This document shows positions 1-8,646 of a DNA stretch of 64,000 nucleotides, piece by piece; position 1 is the first letter of the stretch, and each line of letters opens with the position of its first letter. Position numbers and translations under genes: made by a program. The DNA is taken from assembly GCF_900108035.1 (NCBI RefSeq), contig NZ_FNVS01000009.1, forward strand, positions 110,031-174,030, read 5' to 3'. The notes under the pieces are model-generated. The model made no database searches. It saw nothing but the letters and a program-made list of their open reading frames with translations, and had not been told where the DNA came from. The stretch is from Parabacteroides chinchillae (GTDB lineage: Bacteria > Bacteroidota > Bacteroidia > Bacteroidales > Tannerellaceae).

Positions 1-1
1 A

Positions 2-748
2 ACATTTATCTTTACCATATATATAGTATTCCGTCAGAAGAAACTATCGGAAATGAAAAACGACTTTATCAACAATATGACGCACGAACTGAAAACACCT
101 GTTTCTACTATTTCACTCGCCGCTCAGATGTTGAAAGACACGGATATAACGAAAAGTCCGGATGTATTTAAACATATTTCCGGTGTCATTAACGATGAGA
201 CGAAACGATTAGGCTTCCTGGTTGAAAAGGTTCTGCAAATGTCATTGTTCGAAAGACAAAAAGCAGCCTTGAAACTAAAAGAAATAGATGCTAACGATCT
301 GGTAGCAAACATAGCAAACACGTTTATTCTGAAAGTCGAAAAGTATGGTGGTACAATGGATATAGACTTGCAAGCTACCGAATCGGACATTTATGTGGAT
401 GAAATGCACATCACCAATGTACTGTTTAACCTAATGGACAACGCCGTTAAATACCGTCGTCCGGAAGTACCGCTTACATTGATGGCGCGCACATGGAACG
501 AAGGCGGGAAACTGCTCATTTCCGTGGAAGACAATGGTATCGGAATAAAGAAAGAATACCTCAAAAAAGTATTCGACCGTTTCTTCCGTGTACCGACAGG
601 AAACGTACACGACGTAAAAGGTTTCGGCCTGGGGCTCGCTTACGTACGTAAAATTATAGAGGACCATAAAGGCACGATACGCGCCGAAAGTGGACCCGGG
701 AATATTGGTACAAAATTTATTATTACTTTACCTCTTATAAAAAGTTAG
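2..748 (+). CDS. rprX: Sensor histidine kinase, C-terminal part (RprX type, cut by window edge)
   Basis: This is the kinase half of a two-component system. It autophosphorylates a histidine and passes the phosphate to the regulator encoded next. The frame is open from base 2, so the Met at 53 is internal and the true start lies outside the window. The first visible residues are hydrophobic (TFIFTIYIVF), the end of a membrane segment. Then come the H-box NNMTHELKTP with the phosphoacceptor His codon at 83-85, the N-box LFNLMDNAVKY, the ATP-lid motif EDNGIGI and the G-box GFGLGLAYV. The stop is 2 bases before the regulator start, so the two genes are co-transcribed. The name rests on overall resemblance of the pair to Bacteroides RprX/RprY; the sensory domain is not visible. 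Confidence 0.88.
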   Translation, partial: TFIFTIYIVFRQKKLSEMKNDFINNMTHELKTPVSTISLAAQMLKDTDITKSPDVFKHISGVINDETKRLGFLVEKVLQMSLFERQKAALKLKEIDANDLVANIANTFILKVEKYGGTMDIDLQATESDIYVDEMHITNVLFNLMDNAVKYRRPEVPLTLMARTWNEGGKLLISVEDNGIGIKKEYLKKVFDRFFRVPTGNVHDVKGFGLGLAYVRKIIEDHKGTIRAESGPGNIGTKFIITLPLIKS

Positions 749-750
749 TT

Positions 751-1482
751 ATGGAAGAAAAACTGAAGATCTTCTTTTGCGAAGACGACGAAAATTTAGG
801 AATGCTGTTAAGAGAGTACTTACAAGCTAAAGGTTATGTTACGGATCTTTTCTCTGATGGAGAGGCCGGTTACAAAGGTTTCACAAAAGGCAAATACGAC
901 TTATGTGTACTGGATGTGATGATGCCTAAGAAAGACGGTTTTACGTTAGCTCAGGAAATTCGTTCCATTAATCCGGATATTCCTGTTATCTTCCTTACTG
1001 CCAAAACAATGAAGGAAGATATTCTGGAAGGATTTAAGATTGGTGCAGACGATTATCTGACAAAACCATTCAGTATGGAAGAGTTATTACTTCGTATTGA
1101 AGCAATCCTTCGCCGTGTGAAAGGCAAAAAAATGAAAGATATTCCTTTCTACAAGTTAGGGAACTTCTTATTCGATACTCAAAAACAAACATTGTCTATC
1201 GGAGATAAAGTGACCAAACTAACAACCAAGGAATGCGAATTGCTGAGCCTTCTTTGTGCCCATGCAAATGAAATACTGGAACGTAATTATGCACTGAAAA
1301 CAATCTGGGTAGACGATAACTACTTCAACGCCCGTAGTATGGATGTGTACATCACTAAACTTCGTAAATTGCTGAAAGATGATCCGGGTATCGAAATCAT
1401 CAACATCCACGGTAAAGGCTATAAGCTGATTACCCCTTCAGGAGAAGAACAAGCGCGCGAAGAAGGCATACAAGTATTGTAA
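751..1482 (+). CDS. rprY: OmpR-family response regulator (RprY type)
   Basis: This 243-residue DNA-binding response regulator is the partner of the kinase upstream. The receiver domain (about 1-120) shows the acidic pocket EDD at 11-13, the phospho-acceptor Asp55 in LCVLDVMMP and the conserved Lys85 in FLTAK. A winged-helix output domain follows (about 135-232), ending with the typical DNA-binding wing (INIHGKGYKLI). It starts 2 bases after the kinase stop, and a strong terminator follows 28 bases after its own stop, so the kinase-regulator operon ends here. Its target genes cannot be told from the window. Family assignment is secure; the symbol follows similarity to Bacteroides RprY. Confidence 0.92.
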   Translation: MEEKLKIFFCEDDENLGMLLREYLQAKGYVTDLFSDGEAGYKGFTKGKYDLCVLDVMMPKKDGFTLAQEIRSINPDIPVIFLTAKTMKEDILEGFKIGADDYLTKPFSMEELLLRIEAILRRVKGKKMKDIPFYKLGNFLFDTQKQTLSIGDKVTKLTTKECELLSLLCAHANEILERNYALKTIWVDDNYFNARSMDVYITKLRKLLKDDPGIEIINIHGKGYKLITPSGEEQAREEGIQVL

Positions 1483-1510
1483 GAACGTTTTCTACGCAAT
1501 AGTATTACCT

Positions 1511-1554
1511 AACGCAGGTGCAACGGTTGATTTCTTTGCACCTGCGTTTTTTTA
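1511..1554 (+). terminator. Intrinsic terminator after rprY
   Basis: A perfect 13-bp stem (AACGCAGGTGCAA at 1511-1523 against TTGCACCTGCGTT at 1536-1548) with a 12-base loop is followed directly by a run of T. The T-run is only on the plus-strand side, so it serves rprXY and not the convergent cstA. Confidence 0.9.
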
Positions 1555-1664
1555 GTTGCCTACCCAAATACAGCCAATATCAGAATTTTACAATTGAGGG
1601 ACAGCCCTCTGGTGACAAAGTGGAAAACATACCCCATCCGTATTTACGGAACATGGACGTCTCT

Positions 1665-3077
1665 TTATCTGGATACCCTGCGTTTCCAGACAAAGAACAC
1701 AACAGTTACTATCAATGTAATACATATACCTATCAATTGAGATATATGAGGGGACATTCCCAATCCTTCTGGGGCTACGAAAATATATGTGGAACATACG
1801 GCCGTCATAAACAGGGCAGGAATAAGAGTAACCCAATATATTTTCTTGGCATTAACCAAGTAGACTGTCAGTGCCCAAAGCGTAAATACGGCCAATGTCT
1901 GGTTGCTCCATGCAAAATAACGCCATATCATATCAAACCCGTCTTTATCTTTCAGGCTATACAAAAGCAGACCGATGGCGATTAAGAACAATGGCAAGCA
2001 AATCAGCAAACGCTTTACCACAGTTTTCTGCTCCATATGTAAAAAATCAGCAACAATCAGGCGAGCAGAACGAAAAGCAGTATCGCCGGATGTTATTGGA
2101 GCCGCAATTACTCCTAATATAGCCAGAATTCCTCCAACCGTACCAAGCCATTCCTTTGTGATACTATCAACTATAACAGCCGCATTATTTTCAGACATAC
2201 CGTTATTCTGATAAAAATAAGTGGCAGCAGCAGCCCAGATAAGAGCAACTATACCTTCTGTAATCATAGCTCCGTAAAAGACCGGTTTAGCATGCTTCTC
2301 ATTCGTCAGGCAACGTGCCATCAGCGGGCTTTGTGTAGCATGAAAACCAGAAATAGCACCACAAGCAATACTCACAAACATGATCGGGAAGATAGGCAAA
2401 CCCTGAGGATCCGTGTTATGCATTCCATCCGTTATTTCCGGCAGTGGAGGATAATGAACAAACAGCATTAACAGGATTCCCACGGCCATGAATAAAAGAG
2501 CAATGGCAAAAAGAGGATATATCTTACCTATAATCTTATCAATTGGCAATAAAGTAGCCAATACGTAATAAATAAAAACAACAATAATCCAGAAAGTAGT
2601 ATCCAGGTGTTCCGGAGTAAGTTTTGCCAACAAGCCTGCGGGACCTGCAACAAACACGGATCCCACAAGTATCATCAATATTACCGTAAAAGCGCGCATA
2701 AACTGACCGAAATTATTTCCCAGATACCGGCCGATCATTTCAGGAAGGCTTTCTCCTTTATTCCGCAAAGACAACATACCTGCCATAAAATCGTGCGTTG
2801 CACCTGCGAAGATACTACCAAAAACGATCCATAGGAATGAGGCTGTACCGAACTTTGCCCCCATAATAGCTCCGAAAATCGGACCTAAACCGGCAATGTT
2901 CAAAAACTGAATCATAAAAACTTTCCACGTTGGCAACGGGATATAGTCTACTCCATCCTGTTGTGTGTAAGCGGGTGTTTTACGAGACGGATCAATTCCG
3001 ATAATACGCTCAATGAAAGAGCCATAAACAAAATAGCCAACGATTAGGGCTACAAGGCAACAAATAAATGTAATCAT
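1665..3077 (-). CDS. cstA: Short CstA-family carbon starvation transporter
   Basis: This 470-residue inner-membrane protein has a dozen or so hydrophobic segments and the conserved CstA N-terminal signatures FLNIAGLGPIFGAIMG (about 58-73), FAGATHDFMAGM and FVAGPAGLLA. CstA proteins import peptides or pyruvate when carbon is short. E. coli CstA is about 700 residues, so this is the shorter form that lacks much of the C-terminal part. The gene stands alone, convergent with rprY, and has a candidate promoter about 115 bases upstream of its ATG. The substrate cannot be read from the sequence. Confidence 0.88.
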   Translation of the reverse strand: MITFICCLVALIVGYFVYGSFIERIIGIDPSRKTPAYTQQDGVDYIPLPTWKVFMIQFLNIAGLGPIFGAIMGAKFGTASFLWIVFGSIFAGATHDFMAGMLSLRNKGESLPEMIGRYLGNNFGQFMRAFTVILMILVGSVFVAGPAGLLAKLTPEHLDTTFWIIVVFIYYVLATLLPIDKIIGKIYPLFAIALLFMAVGILLMLFVHYPPLPEITDGMHNTDPQGLPIFPIMFVSIACGAISGFHATQSPLMARCLTNEKHAKPVFYGAMITEGIVALIWAAAATYFYQNNGMSENNAAVIVDSITKEWLGTVGGILAILGVIAAPITSGDTAFRSARLIVADFLHMEQKTVVKRLLICLPLFLIAIGLLLYSLKDKDGFDMIWRYFAWSNQTLAVFTLWALTVYLVNAKKIYWVTLIPALFMTAVCSTYIFVAPEGLGMSPHISQLIGICITLIVTVVFFVWKRRVSR

Positions 3078-3191
3078 GGTTTTTTTAATTGAAGATTGAG
3101 AAACAATAAAGCCAGATCAGATAAAGCTGGGTAAAAAAGAAAAAAGAAATATACCAAAAGCTATTACCGAACGCAAATGACACAAACAAAG

Positions 3192-3199
3192 CAAAGATA
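3192..3199 (-). promoter_or_regulatory. Candidate -7 element for cstA
   Basis: The minus strand reads TATCTTTG, an exact match to the Bacteroidota -7 consensus TAnnTTTG, 115 bases before the cstA ATG. No clear TTTG at -33 is seen. It lies inside a stretch rich in CGCAAATGAC / GTCATTTGCG inverted repeats (3172-3181 and 3256-3265). Confidence 0.4.
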
Positions 3200-3305
3200 A
3201 ACGCAGGCCTTATTGATTATTAATAGAAAAGTCTACGATACTCTACATATTCTGCGTCATTTGCGCCCCTTAATCCTGACTTTTGACACACCGGCTTTTA
3301 TAATA

Positions 3306-3755
3306 CTAATTTAATAAACGTTTTACTATATCGGAAATTAAGCGTCCTTCTGCTTTTCCTGCAAGAGCTTTTGAAGCAGTGCCCATAACTTTACCCATAT
3401 CCTTTGCACTGGTAGCGCCAACCTGGGCAATTATAGTTTTAAGCTCAACCTCTAATTCTTCGGCAGACATTTGCTTAGGCAAATAAGCCTCGATCACATT
3501 TACCTGAGCTAATTCAGCATCAGCCAAATCCTGACGTCCCTGTTGTACATAAATAGTAGCAGAATCCTTGCCTTGTTTAACCAATTTCTGCATAATCTTT
3601 AATGCATCAGCATCTGTCAATGTATCATTGGCACCCGGAGCAGTTTTTGCTTCCAGAAAAAATTTCTTTACGTTCCGAAGCGTATCTAAAGCTACTTTGT
3701 CTTTCGCTTTCATTGCGTTTTTAATGTCTTCGCTGACTCTTTCAAACAAATCCAT
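3306..3755 (-). CDS. yqeY: GatB/YqeY domain protein
   Basis: This 149-residue protein matches a full-length YqeY. It has the N-terminal helical part (LFERVSEDIKNAMKAKDKVAL), the central segment EAYLPKQMSAEEL and the C-terminal glycine-lysine segment GKVMGTASKALAGKAEGR. YqeY resembles the tRNA-binding tail domain of the amidotransferase subunit GatB; its cellular role is not settled. It starts 29 bases after the ftsZ stop on the same strand and is probably the last gene of the dcw transcript. No clear terminator hairpin follows. Confidence 0.9.
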   Translation of the reverse strand: MDLFERVSEDIKNAMKAKDKVALDTLRNVKKFFLEAKTAPGANDTLTDADALKIMQKLVKQGKDSATIYVQQGRQDLADAELAQVNVIEAYLPKQMSAEELEVELKTIIAQVGATSAKDMGKVMGTASKALAGKAEGRLISDIVKRLLN

Positions 3756-3784
3756 AATGACGATGTAAATATCTTATTAATTAA

Positions 3785-5146
3785 TTATCTGAAACTAATT
3801 TTCGGCTTCCCGTTAGCAGATGTATTAGGACGTGCCGAAGAAGATGCCGGTTTTGAAGATGCACCGGATACCGTAATATCTTCTCCCGAAACTTTTGCCC
3901 GTACGCGGGCAACCACCTTCGGATCGCGATTATATGTCGGATTCTCCTCCATAAAGGCAATCAGCACATCATCATCCAATTCTTCCTGAGTAAGGACAAT
4001 TGCAGACGCTCTGGAAATAAAACGCCCTACTTGTTTGGCCGAACTGCCATAATACTTACCGATAAGCTCCTGCTCTTTCTGCTCTTTCTGGATTCGTTCC
4101 TCTTCCTGACGAATCTGTTCTTCCGTCATCTGCTGATCTTCAAGACGACGTTTTTCAGCAATCTGAGGGATATCATCCATTGCAAATCCTGTAGCCAGAA
4201 TTGTTATCTTGACTTTATCGCCTAGTGTATCATCAATTGCCGTACCCCAAATAACTTCTATATCCCGGTTAAATTCGGCCATAAAGTTATTTACGTAATT
4301 CATTTCCTCCATGCGAAGTTCACATTCTTTGCTGAAATAAACATTGAATAATATCTTCTTCGCATTCTTTACGTTATTATTGCTCAACAACGGAGAGTTT
4401 AATGCATCTTCGACCGCCTGATGAACACGATCTTCGCCTTCACCATAACCATTACTCATCAAAGCAACTCCACCATCTTTCATTGTTGTATTAACATCTG
4501 CAAAGTCCAGGTTTATTATACCGGGCAGAGTGATAATTTCGGCAATACTTTTCGCTGCAACCGTTAATGTGTCATCGGCTTTCCCGAACGCATTCATAAC
4601 AGTAAGATCGGCATATATTTCACGCAAACGCTCATTGTTAATAACCAATAGAGCATCTACATTCTTAGCAATTTCTTCTACGCCATTCAGAGCCTGGATA
4701 ATCTTACGTTCACCTTCAAACAAGAATGGAATAGTAACAATACCCACCGTAAGTATTCCCATATCTTTGGCAATACGCGCAAGAACCGGAGCAGCACCAG
4801 TCCCTGTACCTCCACCCATTCCAGCCGTGATGAAGACCATTTTCGTTCCATCACTTAACATCTTACGGATATCTTCCATACTTTCTTCGGCAGCCATCAT
4901 GGCACGCTCAGGCTTGTTGCCCGCACCCAACCCTTGTGTGATTTCGCGCCCCAGCAATAATTTATCAGGCACATCCAAACGATTTAAAGCCTGCATATCC
5001 GTGTTACATAATACAAAGGCTACATCATGTATACCCTCTTTATACATATGATCAACGGCATTTCCACCACCACCGCCTACACCTATTACTTTAATGATTT
5101 TCGGTGTATTCGTAGGATAACCGAAGTTTAATATTTTATCGTCCAT
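3785..5146 (-). CDS. ftsZ: Cell division protein FtsZ
   Basis: FtsZ is the tubulin-like GTPase that forms the division ring. The 453-residue product shows the G-box GVGGGGGNA (22-30), the tubulin signature GGGTGTG (111-117) and the T7 loop NLDFAD (212-217), which completes the GTPase site of the next subunit. After the core (about residue 330) comes a highly charged, Glu/Gln-rich stretch (about 340-370, probably helical), then a Ser/Pro/Ala-rich linker. It ends in a basic tail GKPKISFR instead of the acidic DIPxFLR type of peptide seen in Proteobacteria. It lies 26 bases after ftsA. Confidence 0.98.
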   Translation of the reverse strand: MDDKILNFGYPTNTPKIIKVIGVGGGGGNAVDHMYKEGIHDVAFVLCNTDMQALNRLDVPDKLLLGREITQGLGAGNKPERAMMAAEESMEDIRKMLSDGTKMVFITAGMGGGTGTGAAPVLARIAKDMGILTVGIVTIPFLFEGERKIIQALNGVEEIAKNVDALLVINNERLREIYADLTVMNAFGKADDTLTVAAKSIAEIITLPGIINLDFADVNTTMKDGGVALMSNGYGEGEDRVHQAVEDALNSPLLSNNNVKNAKKILFNVYFSKECELRMEEMNYVNNFMAEFNRDIEVIWGTAIDDTLGDKVKITILATGFAMDDIPQIAEKRRLEDQQMTEEQIRQEEERIQKEQKEQELIGKYYGSSAKQVGRFISRASAIVLTQEELDDDVLIAFMEENPTYNRDPKVVARVRAKVSGEDITVSGASSKPASSSARPNTSANGKPKISFR

Positions 5147-5172
5147 ATCGTCCGGTTTTATTACGTTGCTGA

Positions 5173-6510
5173 TTATCTTTCTTCATCGTCAAACAAATCA
5201 CCCGTCATATTATCTATGTTCTTCTTCAAACGGTCGAAGATTGAGGGCTTCTTTATCTTTTTCACTTTTTTCTCTTCCGGTTTGACTTTAACCTCTTCTA
5301 CAAAAGATTCCGGTTCAGGTTTAACTTCCGGTACAGGTTCCGGTTTCGGAGGAATATATGCAGCACAATTCTTGGTACCCTGCATCAGTAATCCTACAGC
5401 TGTAGCATACCCTGGATTGGAAGCTATCATTCCGCCACCTTCAACCAAGCCTTTCCTAACAGATGTATATCTGACATCCATTTGTAACCGGCTACTTATC
5501 ACTTCCTGCAAATTCTTTAAAGCTGCCGCTCCGCCTGTAACGATAACACCTGCTGCTAAAGATCCCAATAAACCGGTATCTTCAATACGTGCATAAATAT
5601 TTTCCAATATTTCTTTTATACGGGCTTCAACTACATTATTCAATTCGGACAACTTAATCTCACGAAGTCCCATACCATCAGCAGAGTTAATACTGATCAT
5701 TTGGTCATTATCTTTATCCGTCATGGCACTACCATAGGTTAGTTTCACCCTCTCAGCCTCAGCTTCTACCAAATGTAGGCTCATTATATCTTTTGTAATC
5801 AGATTGCCCCCGAAAGGTACTACCGAAAGATTCACCAAGTTACCATTTTTATATACAGAGAGAGATGTCACACCTGCTCCAAAGTTAATCAAAGCGCAAC
5901 CCAACATCTTCTCGTCTTCCGTCAAGATAACATCAGCAAGAGCTAACGGAGATACAACTATATCAGCAATCTCTACTTTAGCCCGTTCGGAAATACTGTT
6001 CATGATATGGCGCTTTAACGAAGGACGTCCCACTATCAATTGGTAATGGGCATCAATACGTTTGCAGGGTATGCCTTTCGGATTCGCTTCCGGTTTATCA
6101 TCTAAAAAATAGGTAGGCGAAGTAATTGCCAGTACATCCAACATCTCCGGGTGATAGTTCTTACACTCTTGATAAAGAGCGTCCAGCATTTCCTCCGTAA
6201 CTTCTCCATCCTCTGGTAGTACCTTCGGAACAGTATGTTCCAATGAACGAATAGATTGTCCTCCTATGCCAACATACACCTTCCCGATCTTAGCATCTCC
6301 CAATTTATTTTCTAACTTAAGAATGAGACGTTTTATCTTGTTAGCTGTTTCTTCCACATTATATACGCATCCTCTCCGTATACAATTAGCGGAATTTTCA
6401 ACTTCGTAGGCAATGATCGAAAGAGTGCCGGCAGCATTCTTGGTCCCCACCATACCAACCATTTGGGAAGTCCCCAGGTCGATGGTTGCTATAAAGTCAG
6501 TGTACGCCAT
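5173..6510 (-). CDS. ftsA: Cell division protein FtsA
   Basis: FtsA is the actin-like ATPase that ties FtsZ filaments to the membrane and recruits later division proteins. The 445-residue product has the phosphate-1 loop IDLGTSQMVGMVG (about 11-23), the phosphate-2 loop INFGAGVTSLSV and the adenosine loop VIVTGGAAAL. A Pro/Glu/Lys-rich linker (about 385-420) separates the ATPase core from a C-terminal amphipathic segment (SIFDRLKKNIDNMTG), which is the likely membrane anchor. It starts 5 bases after ftsQ, consistent with one transcript. Confidence 0.96.
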   Translation of the reverse strand: MAYTDFIATIDLGTSQMVGMVGTKNAAGTLSIIAYEVENSANCIRRGCVYNVEETANKIKRLILKLENKLGDAKIGKVYVGIGGQSIRSLEHTVPKVLPEDGEVTEEMLDALYQECKNYHPEMLDVLAITSPTYFLDDKPEANPKGIPCKRIDAHYQLIVGRPSLKRHIMNSISERAKVEIADIVVSPLALADVILTEDEKMLGCALINFGAGVTSLSVYKNGNLVNLSVVPFGGNLITKDIMSLHLVEAEAERVKLTYGSAMTDKDNDQMISINSADGMGLREIKLSELNNVVEARIKEILENIYARIEDTGLLGSLAAGVIVTGGAAALKNLQEVISSRLQMDVRYTSVRKGLVEGGGMIASNPGYATAVGLLMQGTKNCAAYIPPKPEPVPEVKPEPESFVEEVKVKPEEKKVKKIKKPSIFDRLKKNIDNMTGDLFDDEER

Positions 6511-6515
6511 ATTAT

Positions 6516-7244
6516 CTATTTTTTAGTACAAACTATCTGGTTGTTATATTTTAAATTTATCACATTATACTTCTTCCAACCTACTTTAGGAATGGCTTGT
6601 TCATAGAAAAGTTGCAAATTATTAAGCTTCTCTTCAAAATTATCGAACGTACCCAGTATAATACGATGGTCTCCCACCCTCGGAATAAGCTCTATTTCAT
6701 TATCCGGTTCCACATAGATTTGTTCTATCTGGTTATTCCAGAACTCATTCTTCTGCAAAAATAGTGCAAATTTATATAAGTCGGTTACCGCCAACTCTTT
6801 TTCCACATATCCACTTACAATTGGTACATGAGCTACATAACGGGAACTGACAGGCATAACGCTTCCCAAATTATCCACATAGTAATTCCCGGAAGTACCG
6901 ATAATGCGCAAGATAGGAACTTTCTGCTTTACTTCCAACTTTATAATACCCGAAGGTGTTTTATAAGCCTCTACGGAAGCGATCATCTGATTTTTCAGCA
7001 ATTCATTTTCTATCTGGTCGGTATTTACCGTGTTCATCTGCTTATCTATAGGGTTAAGATGGGCTTTTTTTAATAAGCCAATCAAATCACCTTCGCTCAC
7101 AAAATGCTTATCCAGACTATCTTTTACTACAACCTGAAGATCATGGCAAACATAATCCCGTCTCATTTCCCGAAAGAAAAAAGTGATAAACACGATGTAA
7201 CAAAACAACAGCGTAGCTACTACTATGGAGATAATCCGTATCAC
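6516..7244 (-). CDS. ftsQ: Cell division protein FtsQ/DivIB
   Basis: This is the bitopic division protein that links cytoplasmic and periplasmic divisome parts. The 242-residue product has one N-terminal membrane segment (about 2-23), then a POTRA-type region (about 35-110) and the beta domain. Sequence conservation is low, as usual for FtsQ; position between murC and ftsA plus topology carry the call. The start is GTG (7242-7244), three bases after the murC stop. The next in-frame Met comes only after the membrane segment, so the GTG is preferred. Confidence 0.88.
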   Translation of the reverse strand: MIRIISIVVATLLFCYIVFITFFFREMRRDYVCHDLQVVVKDSLDKHFVSEGDLIGLLKKAHLNPIDKQMNTVNTDQIENELLKNQMIASVEAYKTPSGIIKLEVKQKVPILRIIGTSGNYYVDNLGSVMPVSSRYVAHVPIVSGYVEKELAVTDLYKFALFLQKNEFWNNQIEQIYVEPDNEIELIPRVGDHRIILGTFDNFEEKLNNLQLFYEQAIPKVGWKKYNVINLKYNNQIVCTKK

Positions 7245-7247
7245 AAT

Positions 7248-8630
7248 CTATTTCTTATCTAATATTTCTTTTACCGGTTCCACCAAACGATCAATATTGC
7301 CTGCACCAACCATTAACACAACCTCCAAAGATTCCTTTTCCGATTTTATCAAATCCAGTAATTCATCCTTGCAGATCAGCCTTTTTGCAGAAATAGTTAC
7401 CTTATCTAAAATCACTTGAGAAGTAATACCAGAAATCGGTTTTTCGCGTGCCGGATATATATCCAGCAAAATCAATTCATCCAACAATGACAGGCTTGCC
7501 GCAAAATCAGCTGCAAAATCTCTTGTACGCGTATAAAGATGGGGTTGAAATATCCCGGTTACCTTTTTATCCGCATACAATTCCTTTACAGATAATATAC
7601 TTGCTTTCAGCTCTTCAGGATGATGAGCATAATCATCTATTAATACAATATTATCTTTCTTCAAATGGTAATCAAAACGACGGACAGGGCCGGCAAAAGA
7701 GGCCATCCCTTTTTTTATTTCGTCTGCAGTAACTCCATTCAACCATGCAAGAGCAATAGCTGCTATACCATTTTCAATATTAACTTTAACAGGAACACCT
7801 AATTGGATATCGGCTATACGAACATCCGGTGCCACAAAATCAAAAAAGATTTCGCCATTTCCTATACGTATATTTTCCGCATGAAAATCTCCTCCGTCCG
7901 TAGCAGAATAAGTATACAGACGTACACCTTTTTGTAATCGGGGCGTTATACTTATTCCTTTTTTCATTATCAAAATACCATCCGGGCGGATCAGTGACGT
8001 GAATTTTTCAAAACTTTCATGATAAGCTTCCGGTGTTCCGTAAATATCCAAATGATCAGGATCGGCAGCCGTAATAACAGCCATATAAGGAGTAAGCCAA
8101 TGAAACGAACGGTCAAATTCGTCAGCCTCGATTACAGTCAAATCACTTTTGTCCGACAACATCAGGTTGCTATTATAATTTTTCAGGATTCCTCCTAAAA
8201 AAGCATTACAATCCACTTGGGATTGTTTCAGCAAATGAGCCGTCATAGATGAGGTAGTCGTTTTACCATGTGTTCCGGCTACACAAAGTCCACGGGAACA
8301 ATTCGTAACCTCTCCCAACACACGGGCTCGTTTCACCACTTCAAATCCATTTGTATGGAAGTAAACAAGCTCTGTATGCGACTCAGGCACAGCTGGTGTA
8401 TATACAACCAATGTATCGGATAACGATTTACATACCTCCGGAATCAAATCAACATTATCTTCATAATGAATAGCAGCACCTTCTTTATTTAACTGTTCCG
8501 TTAAAGCAGAAGGAGTTTTGTCATAACCGGCTACAAACTTCCCCTTAGAAAGAAAATACCTGATCAGGGCGCTCATTCCTATACCGCCGGCACCCACAAA
8601 ATAAACTGCTTTTACAGTGTTTATATTCAT
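7248..8630 (-). CDS. murC: UDP-N-acetylmuramate--L-alanine ligase
   Basis: MurC adds L-alanine to UDP-MurNAc, the first amino acid of the peptidoglycan stem, in the cytoplasm. The 460-residue product has the N-terminal Rossmann motif GAGGIGMSAL (13-22), the Mur-ligase P-loop GTHGKTTT (119-126), the EADEFDRSF motif and DDYAHHPEE in the C-terminal half, which is typical of MurC. The start is 16 bases after murG and the stop is 3 bases before ftsQ. Confidence 0.97.
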   Translation of the reverse strand: MNINTVKAVYFVGAGGIGMSALIRYFLSKGKFVAGYDKTPSALTEQLNKEGAAIHYEDNVDLIPEVCKSLSDTLVVYTPAVPESHTELVYFHTNGFEVVKRARVLGEVTNCSRGLCVAGTHGKTTTSSMTAHLLKQSQVDCNAFLGGILKNYNSNLMLSDKSDLTVIEADEFDRSFHWLTPYMAVITAADPDHLDIYGTPEAYHESFEKFTSLIRPDGILIMKKGISITPRLQKGVRLYTYSATDGGDFHAENIRIGNGEIFFDFVAPDVRIADIQLGVPVKVNIENGIAAIALAWLNGVTADEIKKGMASFAGPVRRFDYHLKKDNIVLIDDYAHHPEELKASILSVKELYADKKVTGIFQPHLYTRTRDFAADFAASLSLLDELILLDIYPAREKPISGITSQVILDKVTISAKRLICKDELLDLIKSEKESLEVVLMVGAGNIDRLVEPVKEILDKK

Positions 8631-8646
8631 ATTAAATCGTCTTCTG

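Noticed and set aside
1518..1985. A 155-codon plus-strand frame starting in the rprY terminator
   Set aside because: It begins within the terminator hairpin and is antisense to the end of cstA.
4530..5051. A 173-codon plus-strand frame opposite ftsZ
   Set aside because: It overlaps the most conserved part of FtsZ on the other strand and shows no recognisable domain.
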